A program made the position numbers and the translations under genes. From Pseudomonas sp. stari2 (GTDB lineage: Bacteria > Pseudomonadota > Gammaproteobacteria > Pseudomonadales > Pseudomonadaceae), in assembly GCF_040760005.1 (NCBI RefSeq), contig NZ_CP099760.1, positions 1,917,501-1,981,500 of the forward strand: a stretch of DNA of 64,000 nucleotides, in the 5' to 3' direction. The notes below the pieces were generated by a model, which saw only the letters and a program-made list of their open reading frames with translations, was not told the DNA's origin and searched no databases. Positions 56,132 through 64,000 of this stretch are shown here, piece by piece (position 1 is the stretch's first letter; each line of letters begins with the position of its first letter).

Positions 56132-57479
56132 ACGCACCAGTTTCGCCAAGCGCCTGAGCACCTACGCCGAGGCCACCGAGATCCCCGGTGCGCCGATCCT
56201 CGAAGGGCGGCTGCTGCGTATGGTCGGCCTGACCCTCGAAGCCGAAGGCCTGCGCGCCGCCATGGGCACCCGCTGCATGGTAATCAACGACGACAGCTAT
56301 CACCCGTCGCAGGTTGAAGCGGAAGTGATGGGTTTCTCCGGCAACAAAGTTTTCCTGATGCCGGTTGGCAGTGTTGCCGGTATTGCGCCGGGCGCCCGTG
56401 TGGTGCCGTTGGCCGATACCGGTCGCCTGCCGATGGGCATGAGCATGCTCGGTCGCGTGCTGGATGGCGCCGGACGTGCGCTGGACGGCAAGGGCGGCAT
56501 GAAAGCCGAAGACTGGGTGCCGATGGACGGCCCGACCATCAACCCGCTCAACCGTGACCCGATCAGCGAACCGCTGGACGTCGGCATTCGTTGCATCAAC
56601 GGTTTGTTGACGGTCGGTCGCGGTCAGCGTCTGGGCCTGTTCGCCGGTACCGGTGTCGGTAAATCGGTATTGCTCGGCATGATGACCCGCTTCACCGAGG
56701 CCGACATCATCGTCGTTGGCCTGATCGGTGAGCGGGGTCGCGAAGTTAAAGAATTCATCGAGCACATCCTCGGTGAAGAAGGCCTCAAGCGTTCGGTGGT
56801 GGTTGCATCCCCAGCGGACGATGCGCCACTGATGCGTCTGCGCGCAGCGATGTACTGCACGCGGATCGCCGAGTATTTCCGCGACAAGGGCAAAAACGTC
56901 CTGTTGCTGATGGATTCCCTGACCCGTTTTGCCCAGGCCCAGCGGGAAATCGCTTTGGCTATCGGCGAGCCGCCGGCGACCAAGGGTTATCCACCTTCAG
57001 TGTTCGCCAAACTGCCGAAACTGGTAGAGCGCGCCGGTAATGCGGAGAAGGGCGGTGGTTCGATCACGGCCTTCTACACCGTGTTGTCCGAGGGCGATGA
57101 CCAGCAGGACCCGATTGCCGACTCGGCGCGAGGCGTGCTCGACGGGCACATCGTGCTGTCCCGGCGTCTGGCCGAAGAAGGTCATTACCCGGCCATCGAT
57201 ATCGAAGCGTCGATCAGCCGGGTGATGCCGGCTGTGGTCGCGCCGGAGCACATGACCCGTGCGCAGTACTTCAAGCAACTGTGGTCGCGCTATCAACAGA
57301 GTCGCGATCTGATCAGCGTCGGCGCGTACGTCGCCGGCGGTGACCGCGAAACGGACCTTGCCATCAATCTGCAGCCGCAACTGGTCAGATATTTGCGTCA
57401 GGGCCTGAACGACAGCATCAGCCTGGGTGAAAGCGAGGCGTACCTCGAAACGATTTTCGCCCCTGCGGCCGGCGGGTAA
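56121..57479 (+). CDS. fliI: Flagellum-specific ATPase FliI
   Basis: A 452-aa hexameric ATPase of the flagellar type III export gate. Walker [16 protein letters not shown] (about 173-187), Walker [21 protein letters not shown] and the export-ATPase block [20 protein letters not shown] are intact. Length is normal. Confidence 0.98.
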   Translation: MRLERTSFAKRLSTYAEATEIPGAPILEGRLLRMVGLTLEAEGLRAAMGTRCMVINDDSYHPSQVEAEVMGFSGNKVFLMPVGSVAGIAPGARVVPLADTGRLPMGMSMLGRVLDGAGRALDGKGGMKAEDWVPMDGPTINPLNRDPISEPLDVGIRCINGLLTVGRGQRLGLFAGTGVGKSVLLGMMTRFTEADIIVVGLIGERGREVKEFIEHILGEEGLKRSVVVASPADDAPLMRLRAAMYCTRIAEYFRDKGKNVLLLMDSLTRFAQAQREIALAIGEPPATKGYPPSVFAKLPKLVERAGNAEKGGGSITAFYTVLSEGDDQQDPIADSARGVLDGHIVLSRRLAEEGHYPAIDIEASISRVMPAVVAPEHMTRAQYFKQLWSRYQQSRDLISVGAYVAGGDRETDLAINLQPQLVRYLRQGLNDSISLGESEAYLETIFAPAAGG

Positions 57480-57485
57480 CCGGCC

Positions 57486-57935
57486 ATGGCCCTGAGCCGA
57501 GCCGCGCGTCTGGCGCCGGTGGTGGAAATGGCCGAAAAAGCCGAGAAAACCGCCGTGCAGCGCCTGGGTTATTTCCAGGGGCAGGTGAAGGTGGCCGAAA
57601 GCAAACTCGCCGACCTGCATGCCTTTCGTCTGGATTACTCCGAGCAATGGATCGTACGCGGCAGTACGGGCGTGTCTGGGCAATGGCTGCTGGGTTTTCA
57701 GGGCTTTCTGGCGCAACTCGATACTGCGGTCGATCAACAGCTGCAAAGTCTGCAATGGCACCAGAACAATCTGGACAAGGCCCGCGATGCGTGGCAGCAG
57801 GCGTTTGCTCGGGTCGAGGGGCTGCGAAAACTTGTACAACGCTACCGCGACGAAGCCCAGCGTGCCGAAGACAAGCGCGAGCAGAAGCTGCTGGACGAGT
57901 TGTCCCAGCGCCTGCCGCGCCGTGATGCCTACTGA
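57486..57935 (+). CDS. fliJ: Flagellar export chaperone FliJ
   Basis: A 149-aa coiled-coil protein rich in charged residues and Gln (AVQRLGYFQGQVKVAESKLA; RYRDEAQRAEDKREQKLLDE), the normal size for FliJ, 6 bp after fliI. In homologues it acts as the stalk inside the FliI ring and as an escort for export substrates. Last gene of the fliE operon; about 100 bp precede hsbA. Confidence 0.94.
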   Translation: MALSRAARLAPVVEMAEKAEKTAVQRLGYFQGQVKVAESKLADLHAFRLDYSEQWIVRGSTGVSGQWLLGFQGFLAQLDTAVDQQLQSLQWHQNNLDKARDAWQQAFARVEGLRKLVQRYRDEAQRAEDKREQKLLDELSQRLPRRDAY

Positions 57936-58036
57936 CGGGTAGATCTATGACAGTTTCCGGCGACTTCCTGCCTTGCCCCTTATCCTTGCAAGTGCTAAAC
58001 CTTGTACAGGTTCGTCAATGACAAGGAAGCCAGTAC

Positions 58037-58342
58037 ATGTCAGTCGTTACAGAAGTCTCTCCGGATGGGCAAAAGCTGACGATTTCGATCAAGGGCCGGT
58101 TCGATTTCGGACGCCATCAGGAGTTTCGCGAGTCCTACGAGCGACTCAATAAAAAGCCCGACTCCATCGTGGTGGATCTCAAGGATGCCACCTATCTCGA
58201 CAGTTCTGCCCTGGGCATGCTGCTTCTGCTGCGCGATCATGCCGGCGGCGACGACTCGGACGTGCGGGTGGTCAACAGCAATTCGGATGTGCGCAAGATC
58301 CTCGCCATCTCCAACTTCGACAAACTGTTCGACATCAGTTGA
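58037..58342 (+). CDS. hsbA: STAS-domain anti-sigma factor antagonist HsbA
   Basis: A 101-aa STAS protein. The phosphorylation loop is DATYLDSSALGMLLLL, with the family's conserved Ser after the Asp. In Pseudomonas aeruginosa HsbA binds the anti-sigma factor FlgM or the diguanylate cyclase HsbD according to its phosphorylation by HsbR, linking the switch to motility and biofilm. AAGGAAG gives the ribosome binding site. The stop overlaps the region of the hsbR start. Confidence 0.9.
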   Translation: MSVVTEVSPDGQKLTISIKGRFDFGRHQEFRESYERLNKKPDSIVVDLKDATYLDSSALGMLLLLRDHAGGDDSDVRVVNSNSDVRKILAISNFDKLFDIS

Positions 58343-58347
58343 CGGCC

Positions 58348-60051
58348 ATGCAGCCGCAAGAACCGCTGACGATTCTGATCGCCGAGGACAGCGCCGCCGA
58401 TCGGTTGCTGTTGTCGACCATCGTGCGTCGTCAGGGGCATGCCGTGCTGACGGCTACCAATGGGGCTGAAGCGGTCGAGGTATTCTCCAGTCAGCAGCCG
58501 CATCTGGTGTTGATGGATGCGATGATGCCAATCATGGACGGCTTCGAAGCTGCGCGGCAGATCAAGGTGCTGGCGGGTGAAAACCTGGTGCCGATCATTT
58601 TCCTCACCTCGCTGACCGAGAGCGAAGCCTTGGCGCGATGCCTTGAGGCTGGCGGTGACGACTTTCTGGCGAAGCCGTACAACCAGGTGATTCTGTCCGC
58701 CAAAATCAAGGCGATGGATCGCTTGCGTCGCCTGCAAGCCACGGTGCTTGAGCAGCGTGACCTGATTGCCCGGCACCACGACTACCTGCTCAACGAGCAA
58801 CGGGTCGCCAAGGCTGTTTTCGACAAGGTCGCGCATTCCGGTTGCCTGAGTGCGCCGAACATCCGCTACCTGCAATCACCCTATGCGTTGTTCAACGGCG
58901 ATCTGCTGCTCGCGGCCTACACGCCCGCCGGTGACATGCATGTGTTGCTCGGTGATTTCACCGGGCACGGTCTGCCGGCGGCGGTCGGTGCCATGCCCCT
59001 GGCGGAAGTGTTCTACGGCATGACCGCCAAGGGCTATGGCCTGGCCGAAACCCTGCGGGAGATGAACGCCAAGCTCAAGCGTATCCTGCCGGTAGACATG
59101 TTCTGCTGCGCCACGCTGCTCTGCCTGAGTTTTCAGCGGCGCAGCGTGGAAATCTGGAACGGCGGCATGCCCGACGGCTATCTGCATCGCATCGCCACGG
59201 GCGAGCGGGTGCCGCTTGCCGCGCGGCATCTGCCTTTGGGTGTGCTCAGCCCGCAGGCCTTCGACGATCAAACCGAAGTGCTGCCGATGGCGGTGGGTGA
59301 TCGGGTGTTCCTGTTGTCGGACGGCGTGATTGACACCTGCGACGCCAATGATCAGTTGTTCGGTGTCGAACGCTTGCAGCGGGTGTTTGCCGGCAATCGC
59401 GAGCCGGATCGGCTGTTCGCCGAAATCGAGCAGGCGTTGCAGGATTTTCGCGGCGAAGCCCGGGACGATGTGAGCATGGTCGAGGTCATCCTGCTGGAAA
59501 TGGCGCAGGTCAATCCGTCGGCACCGGTGTATTCCGACAGCGGTCAGTCGTGTCCACTGGACTGGTCGGTGAGCTTCGAATTTCGCGGTTCCACCCTGAA
59601 ACGCTTCAATCCGTTACCCTACCTGCTGCAATTGCTGCTCGAAGTGCATGGCTTGCGCACGCAGAGCGGGGCGTTGTACAGCGTGCTCGCCGAGCTTTAC
59701 TCCAATGCGCTGGAGCATGGGGTGCTGGGGCTGGATTCCAGTCTCAAGCGCGACGCTTCGGGTTTCGCCCGTTACTATGAGCAACGCAATGCGCGCCTCG
59801 ATGCCCTGCAGGAGGGTTATGTGCGCGTGCATCTGGAAGTTCGTCCAGAGGGCGAGGGTGGTTGTCTGGTCGTGCGTGTCGAAGACAGTGGCAAAGGCTT
59901 TGACGTGGCTCGGGTGATGGAGCGGCCGCTCGACGGTGTCCGCCTGTCGGGGCGCGGCGTCAGTCTGATCCGGCAATTGAGCAGGAATCCAAGCTGGTCG
60001 GACGATGGTCGTAGTGCTCGCGTGGAGTTTTTCTGGGAGGCTCTGGCATAA
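58348..60051 (+). CDS. hsbR: HsbR: response regulator with PP2C phosphatase and kinase domains
   Basis: A 567-aa protein: receiver domain (about 5-125, phospho-Asp in HLVLMDAMMPIMDGF), PP2C/SpoIIE phosphatase (about 185-385; metal-site Asp in HVLLGDFTGHGLPAAVGAMP) and a C-terminal HATPase_c kinase domain (about 430-560; LAELYSNALEHGVLG). Such proteins both phosphorylate and dephosphorylate the STAS partner encoded just upstream. The ATG at 58348 is used; a TTG at 58339 overlapping the hsbA stop is also possible, and neither has a clear ribosome binding site. Confidence 0.92.
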   Translation: MQPQEPLTILIAEDSAADRLLLSTIVRRQGHAVLTATNGAEAVEVFSSQQPHLVLMDAMMPIMDGFEAARQIKVLAGENLVPIIFLTSLTESEALARCLEAGGDDFLAKPYNQVILSAKIKAMDRLRRLQATVLEQRDLIARHHDYLLNEQRVAKAVFDKVAHSGCLSAPNIRYLQSPYALFNGDLLLAAYTPAGDMHVLLGDFTGHGLPAAVGAMPLAEVFYGMTAKGYGLAETLREMNAKLKRILPVDMFCCATLLCLSFQRRSVEIWNGGMPDGYLHRIATGERVPLAARHLPLGVLSPQAFDDQTEVLPMAVGDRVFLLSDGVIDTCDANDQLFGVERLQRVFAGNREPDRLFAEIEQALQDFRGEARDDVSMVEVILLEMAQVNPSAPVYSDSGQSCPLDWSVSFEFRGSTLKRFNPLPYLLQLLLEVHGLRTQSGALYSVLAELYSNALEHGVLGLDSSLKRDASGFARYYEQRNARLDALQEGYVRVHLEVRPEGEGGCLVVRVEDSGKGFDVARVMERPLDGVRLSGRGVSLIRQLSRNPSWSDDGRSARVEFFWEALA

Positions 60052-60081
60052 TCCGCGCATTCTTGATCAAGGAGTGAACAA

Positions 60082-60429
60082 GTGACTGATGCCTGTGTAG
60101 ATCGCGACGTGCTGAGTGCGTTGCAAGAAGTCATGGAGGATGGCTATCCGGAGTTGCTGGATACGTTCCTGGCAGATTCCGAAGCGCGCCTGCGTGAATT
60201 GCAAAAAACCGCCGATGCCGAAGCCCTGTCGTCTGTCGCCCACAGTTTCAAAGGCAGTAGCAGCAACATGGGCGCAACCCGCCTGGCCGAGCTCTGCCAG
60301 GAGCTGGAGCAGCACGCCAAAGACAAGAGCCCGTCCGAAATTATCAAGCTGGTGGCCGAAATCCACGATGAATTCGCGGATGTGCGCCCCGTCTATGAAG
60401 CCGAGCGCCAGCGCTCTCCCGCCCATTGA
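60082..60429 (+). CDS. hptB: Histidine phosphotransfer protein HptB
   Basis: A 115-aa Hpt-domain protein. The phospho-accepting His lies in SVAHSFKGSSSNMGATRLAE (near residue 54). The GTG start has GGAGTGA upstream. In Pseudomonas, HptB receives phosphate from hybrid kinases and passes it to HsbR. Third gene of the hsbA-hsbR-hptB group. Confidence 0.92.
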   Translation: MTDACVDRDVLSALQEVMEDGYPELLDTFLADSEARLRELQKTADAEALSSVAHSFKGSSSNMGATRLAELCQELEQHAKDKSPSEIIKLVAEIHDEFADVRPVYEAERQRSPAH

Positions 60430-60435
60430 GTCAAC

Positions 60436-60464
60436 CGTCCGGCGTTTTTATCCGGCGCCGGACG
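60436..60464 (+). terminator. Hairpin after hptB
   Basis: CGTCCGGCG and CGCCGGACG form a perfect 9-bp stem around an 11-base T-rich loop, between the hptB stop and the fliK promoter. There is no trailing U-tract, so termination is uncertain. Confidence 0.45.
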
Positions 60465-60468
60465 AAAC

Positions 60469-60484
60469 TGGCCCGGCACTTGCA
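60469..60484 (+). promoter_or_regulatory. Sigma-54 promoter of fliK
   Basis: TGGCCCGGCACTTGCA matches the -24/-12 consensus at all but one position, with GG-N10-GC spacing, 50 bp before fliK. Confidence 0.78.
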
Positions 60485-60534
60485 GTCATCTCGTTCAACT
60501 GTACCTACGATCCCAGTGCAGCGGAGACCGTGCC

Positions 60535-61905
60535 ATGCCTGCAACCCCTAACATTCTTCTTCAGACTGCCGCCCAGGCCAAGGCGCAAGCCGCCTCTGCC
60601 AAACCGTCAGTGGTGGCCGCAGGCCCCGGGGACAAGGCTTCGAGCTTCGCTCAGGTATTTTCCGATCAGGGGCAGAACAAGCCTTCCGCAACGGTCGATA
60701 ACTCGGTAAAACCCGCACGCGACAAGGTCGCCGACAACAGCGGTAAGAAAGACGCCGGCAAGGATCAGTCTGCCGCTCCGGACGCGACGGTTGCCGATAG
60801 CGGCAAAGCCTTGCCCGCCGACAAAACCTCGTCGACTGCAACGGATGATCCGGTGGCCAGCGACGATACCTCCGATACGCCGACCACGCCGGTCGCCGAC
60901 ACCACACCGGTTGTGGATCCGACGCTGGACCCGGCGCTGATGCAGGTCCTGCAGCCGGTTGTCACGCCACCGGTGGTCGCTGCGCCGGTCATTGAGGCAC
61001 CGGTGAAGCCTGAGACCCAGGCGCCCGCGGTGGCGGCATTGCCGGCTGCTGCCACGGCAGAGCCTGCCGCCGACAGTGATTTCGATCCCGAGGCTGATCC
61101 ACTCGATTCGTTGCCGGCCGTGCGCATGGCGATGGAGCAGAGCGGTCATATTTCCGCGTCCAGCCAGTCGCAACCCAAGGCGACGCCGGCCCAGACCCAG
61201 GCTGACGGTGAGTTGACCTCGGCGCAGACCTTCGCCGCCGGCATGGCCAGCATGCTGGATGTGCAGGCCGACAAGGACAGCACCAGTCAGGGGGGCGAAA
61301 AAGCCTTCAGTGGTCTGATCGACGATGGTCTGAAAGACCTGAAATCCGCCACCAGCGATACCCGCGTCGATGATTTCGCCAACCGTCTGGCGGCACTGAC
61401 TCAGGCGGCCACACCGAAAACCGCCAACGCGGTGCCGGTGAATCAGCCGATTGCCATGCATCAGAACGGCTGGACCGAGGAAGTGGTCAACCGCGTCATG
61501 TACCTGTCGAGCAACAACCTGAAGGCTGCCGATATCCAGTTGCAACCGGCTGAACTGGGTCGCCTGGATATTCGGGTGAACATGGTGCCGGACCAGCAGA
61601 CCCAGGTGACCTTCATGAGCGCTCACCCGAGCGTTCGCGAAGCCCTCGACGGTCAGATGCATCGCCTGCGTGACATGTTCACCCAGCAAGGCATGGGGCA
61701 GGTCGATGTCAACGTGTCCGACCAGAACCGCGGCTGGCAGGGGCAGGGTCAGGAACAGGCCCAGCAGGGCCAGACGGGGCGCACCAGTGCCGCTGGCGGT
61801 CGTCTGGACTCATCGGAAGAAGAGTTGACGTCTGCGGCCGTGGCTGAAGCGGCTGCCGCCACCACTCATGTGATCGGTTCCAGCGCTGTCGACTACTACG
61901 CCTGA
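60535..61905 (+). CDS. fliK: Hook-length control protein FliK
   Basis: A 456-aa secreted ruler protein. The N-terminal two thirds are low-complexity, rich in Pro/Ala/Thr/Asp. The C-terminal hook-length domain (about 300-425) contains QLQPAELGRLDIRVNMVPDQ, HPSVREALDGQMHRLRDMF and a Gln/Gly-rich tail. The ATG at 60535 follows a GGAGA-type ribosome binding site. It has its own sigma-54 promoter and a terminator behind it. Confidence 0.94.
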   Translation: MPATPNILLQTAAQAKAQAASAKPSVVAAGPGDKASSFAQVFSDQGQNKPSATVDNSVKPARDKVADNSGKKDAGKDQSAAPDATVADSGKALPADKTSSTATDDPVASDDTSDTPTTPVADTTPVVDPTLDPALMQVLQPVVTPPVVAAPVIEAPVKPETQAPAVAALPAAATAEPAADSDFDPEADPLDSLPAVRMAMEQSGHISASSQSQPKATPAQTQADGELTSAQTFAAGMASMLDVQADKDSTSQGGEKAFSGLIDDGLKDLKSATSDTRVDDFANRLAALTQAATPKTANAVPVNQPIAMHQNGWTEEVVNRVMYLSSNNLKAADIQLQPAELGRLDIRVNMVPDQQTQVTFMSAHPSVREALDGQMHRLRDMFTQQGMGQVDVNVSDQNRGWQGQGQEQAQQGQTGRTSAAGGRLDSSEEELTSAAVAEAAAATTHVIGSSAVDYYA

Positions 61906-61917
61906 TTCATCCTCCCC

Positions 61918-61953
61918 CGAGGGAGCGGCCCTGTCGGCTCCCTCGTCTGTTTT
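61918..61953 (+). terminator. Terminator after fliK
   Basis: CGAGGGAGC and GCTCCCTCG form a perfect 9-bp stem (loop 10) followed by TCTGTTTT, 12 bp after the fliK stop. Confidence 0.75.
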
Positions 61954-61984
61954 GCCACTGCTCTCCATTTCACTCCGACACTTC

Positions 61985-62000
61985 TGGCATAACACTTGCT
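61985..62000 (+). promoter_or_regulatory. Sigma-54 promoter of the fliL operon
   Basis: TGGCATAACACTTGCT has TGGCA and TTGCT with exact GG-N10-GC spacing, 51 bp before fliL. RpoN/FleQ control of the fliL operon is known in Pseudomonas. Confidence 0.75.
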
Positions 62001-62050
62001 CTTGCCTTGCCGTGCGACTGTGAAAACCCGATTAGTGACGGATTATTGGC

Positions 62051-62554
62051 ATGGCGAAGAGCGAAGCAGCAGCAGTAAAAGACCCCGCAACCAAAGGCAA
62101 ACTCAAGATGATCATCGCGATCGTGCTCGGGTTGCTGCTGGCCATCGGCGCGTCTGTGGGGGCGACGTGGTTCTTCATGCACAGCGCCCAGAGTAAACCT
62201 GCGGCTGCCGTGGAAACCGCTCCGGTCGGCAAGCAGCCGGCGATTTTCGAGCCGATGGCGCCGGCCTTCGTGGCCAACTACAACCAGAACGGCCGTCAGC
62301 GCTACATGCAGGTGAGCATCACCATGCTGGCGCGCAACCAGGCCGACCTTGAAGCGCTCAAAGTGCACATGCCGGTGATCCGCAACAACCTGGTGATGCT
62401 TTTCTCCGGTCAGGACTTCGCCACGCTGGCGACGCCGGTCGGTCAGGAGATGTTGCGCCAGAAGGCCACGGCCAGCGTCCAGGAAGTGGCGCAGAAAGAG
62501 CTGGGCAAAGTGGTGATCGAACAGTTGCTTTTCACTAATTTCGTACTGCAGTAG
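62051..62554 (+). CDS. fliL: Flagellar basal-body-associated protein FliL
   Basis: A 167-aa single-pass inner-membrane protein: a Lys-rich cytoplasmic start, one transmembrane helix (MIIAIVLGLLLAIGASVGAT, about 18-38) and a periplasmic FliL domain (about 65-165; RYMQVSITMLARNQADLEAL, ending FVLQ). It supports stator function in the motor. First gene of fliLMN. Confidence 0.96.
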   Translation: MAKSEAAAVKDPATKGKLKMIIAIVLGLLLAIGASVGATWFFMHSAQSKPAAAVETAPVGKQPAIFEPMAPAFVANYNQNGRQRYMQVSITMLARNQADLEALKVHMPVIRNNLVMLFSGQDFATLATPVGQEMLRQKATASVQEVAQKELGKVVIEQLLFTNFVLQ

Positions 62555-62563
62555 GAACACGAC

Positions 62564-63532
62564 ATGGCCGTGCAGGATCTGCTGTCCCAGGATGAAATCG
62601 ACGCGTTGTTGCATGGCGTCGACGATGGTCTGGTACAGACCGATAACGCTGCCGAACCCGGCAGTGTCAAAAGCTACGACCTGACCAGCCAGGATCGCAT
62701 CGTCCGTGGACGCATGCCGACTCTGGAAATGATCAACGAGCGTTTTGCCCGCTACACCCGCATCAGTATGTTCAACATGCTGCGCCGCTCGGCGGACGTT
62801 GCCGTCGGTGGCGTGCAGGTGATGAAGTTCGGCGAATACGTGCACTCGCTGTACGTACCGACCAGTCTCAACCTGGTCAAGATCAAACCCCTGCGCGGCA
62901 CCGCGCTGTTCATCCTCGACGCCAAACTGGTGTTCAAGCTGGTGGACAACTTCTTCGGCGGCGACGGCCGTCACGCGAAGATCGAAGGGCGTGAATTCAC
63001 CCCGACCGAACTGCGCGTGGTGCGCATGGTGCTGGAACAGGCGTTCGTCGATCTGAAGGAAGCCTGGCAGGCGATCATGGAAGTCAATTTCGAGTACATC
63101 AACTCGGAAGTGAACCCGGCCATGGCCAACATCGTCGGCCCGAGCGAAGCGATCGTGGTCTCCACGTTCCACATCGAACTCGATGGCGGTGGCGGCGACC
63201 TGCACGTGACCATGCCGTACTCGATGATCGAGCCGGTGCGCGAAATGCTCGACGCCGGTTTCCAGTCGGACCTCGACGACCAGGACGAGCGCTGGGTCAA
63301 CGCCCTGCGCCAGGACGTGCTCGATGTCGATGTGCCGATCGGTGCCACCGTGGCTCGCCGCCAGTTGAAACTGCGCGACATCCTGCACATGCAGCCGGGT
63401 GACGTGATCCCGGTCGAGATGCCGGAAGACATGATCATGCGCGCCAACGGCGTGCCGGCCTTCAAGGTCAAGATGGGCTCGCACAAAGGCAACCTCGCGT
63501 TGCAGGTGATCGAGCCGATCGAGCGCCGCTGA
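62564..63532 (+). CDS. fliM: Flagellar motor switch protein FliM
   Basis: A 322-aa C-ring protein. The N-terminal CheY-binding peptide LLSQDEIDALLHGV, the middle FliG-binding region (ISMFNMLRRSADVAVGGVQV) and the C-terminal SpoA domain (LDVDVPIGATVARRQLKLRD) are all present. An 8-bp hairpin (63523-63540) spans its stop codon. Confidence 0.98.
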   Translation: MAVQDLLSQDEIDALLHGVDDGLVQTDNAAEPGSVKSYDLTSQDRIVRGRMPTLEMINERFARYTRISMFNMLRRSADVAVGGVQVMKFGEYVHSLYVPTSLNLVKIKPLRGTALFILDAKLVFKLVDNFFGGDGRHAKIEGREFTPTELRVVRMVLEQAFVDLKEAWQAIMEVNFEYINSEVNPAMANIVGPSEAIVVSTFHIELDGGGGDLHVTMPYSMIEPVREMLDAGFQSDLDDQDERWVNALRQDVLDVDVPIGATVARRQLKLRDILHMQPGDVIPVEMPEDMIMRANGVPAFKVKMGSHKGNLALQVIEPIERR

Positions 63533-63540
63533 AGCGGCGC
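63523..63540. repeat. Hairpin over the fliM stop codon
   Basis: GCGCCGCT and AGCGGCGC pair exactly with a GA loop, so the fliM stop lies in the hairpin. Probably tunes fliN expression; there is no U-tract. Confidence 0.4.
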
Positions 63541-63585
63541 AACACCCCTTACGCCTTTAACTGAATTGTTGCCCGCCGAGGACAA

Positions 63586-64000
63586 ATGATGAACGACGAA
63601 ATGAACGCCCAGGACGATCAGGCACTGGCCGACGAGTGGGCTGCCGCCCTGGAAGAAACCGGTGAAGCCGGGCAGGCCGACATCGACGCGCTGTTGGCCG
63701 CCGACGCTGGCGTTTCGAGCTCCAACCGTCTGCCGATGGAAGAGTTCGGCAGCGTGCCGAAGAACAATGATCCGGTGACCCTCGACGGTCCGAACCTGGA
63801 CGTGATCCTCGACATCCCGGTGTCGATCTCGATGGAAGTGGGCAGCACTGACATCAACATCCGCAACCTGCTGCAACTCAACCAGGGTTCGGTGATCGAG
63901 CTCGATCGACTGGCCGGTGAGCCGCTGGACGTGCTGGTCAACGGCACCCTCATCGCTCACGGCGAAGTGGTTGTGGTCAACGAAAAGTTCGGCATCCGCC
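63586..64000 (+). CDS. fliN: Flagellar motor switch protein FliN (3' end outside window)
   Basis: The first 138 codons of FliN are seen; the gene runs off the right edge. The N-terminal EADEW-type segment (ALADEWAAALEETGEAGQAD IDALL) is typical of Pseudomonas FliN, and the SpoA domain begins at VILDIPVSISMEVGSTDINI. Two adjacent ATGs (63586 and 63589) follow GAGGA. It would complete the FliG/FliM/FliN C-ring. Confidence 0.95.
   Translation, partial: MMNDEMNAQDDQALADEWAAALEETGEAGQADIDALLAADAGVSSSNRLPMEEFGSVPKNNDPVTLDGPNLDVILDIPVSISMEVGSTDINIRNLLQLNQGSVIELDRLAGEPLDVLVNGTLIAHGEVVVVNEKFGIR

Overview
The window looks like a chromosomal stretch of a fluorescent-group Pseudomonas. It has high GC, a phhABC/phhR phenylalanine-hydroxylase locus, the Pseudomonas-type flagellar order (flgF-L, glycosylation genes, fliC-flaG-fliD-fliS, fleQ-fleS-fleR, fliE-J, fliK-N), sigma-54 style -24/-12 promoters in front of the flagellar operons, and an HsbA/HsbR/HptB switch. 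No rRNA, tRNA, IS element, phage gene or CRISPR array was seen. All identifications come from reading the sequence and protein motifs; no database search was run.

Left end (1-6.7 kb): a ribosome-rescue hydrolase (arfB) converges on an MFS transporter. Two very small reverse-strand genes follow, then the reverse-strand phhA-phhB-phhC operon for phenylalanine to tyrosine conversion and transamination. Its divergent regulator phhR has a TyrR-like operator between phhR and phhA.

Hook/rod block (6.8-15.3 kb): flgF, flgG, flgH, flgI, flgJ, flgK and flgL, preceded by a good sigma-54 site and closed by a GC-rich hairpin.

Glycosylation and accessory block (15.4-43.8 kb): a 1198-residue multi-domain glycosyltransferase comes first. 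Two RTX-like Ca-binding repeat proteins follow, the first carrying a nearly perfect 624-bp tandem duplication. Then come 14 closely packed co-directional genes (25.8-41.0 kb) behind a probable sigma-54 promoter. The first part of that run (rfbF, rfbG, a cupin epimerase, a C-methyltransferase, a DegT aminotransferase, a NeuD/PglD-like acyltransferase and a CmcI-like methyltransferase) reads as a pathway to a CDP-linked, C-methylated, N-acylated 4-amino-4,6-dideoxyhexose. After a second large glycosyltransferase comes a complete pseudaminic acid route (pseB, pseC, a methylase, pseF, a pseG-GNAT fusion and pseI). A FabH-like synthase, a Maf-type flagellin glycosyltransferase and an 88-aa protein lie just before fliC.

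Filament, regulatory and basal-body block (43.9-64.0 kb): fliC has a FliA promoter and a terminator, followed by flaG, fliD, fliS and a fliT-like gene. The regulators fleQ and fleSR come next, then fliE-fliF-fliG-fliH-fliI-fliJ, the hsbA-hsbR-hptB switch, fliK, fliL, fliM and a fliN cut by the window edge.

Together the window builds the flagellum, sets its transcriptional hierarchy (FleQ with sigma-54, then FleSR, then FliA), and makes and attaches what is probably a two-sugar flagellin glycan. The least ordinary parts are the branched-amino-sugar cassette, the RTX pair inside a flagellar glycosylation locus, and the two large glycosyltransferases that share related modules.
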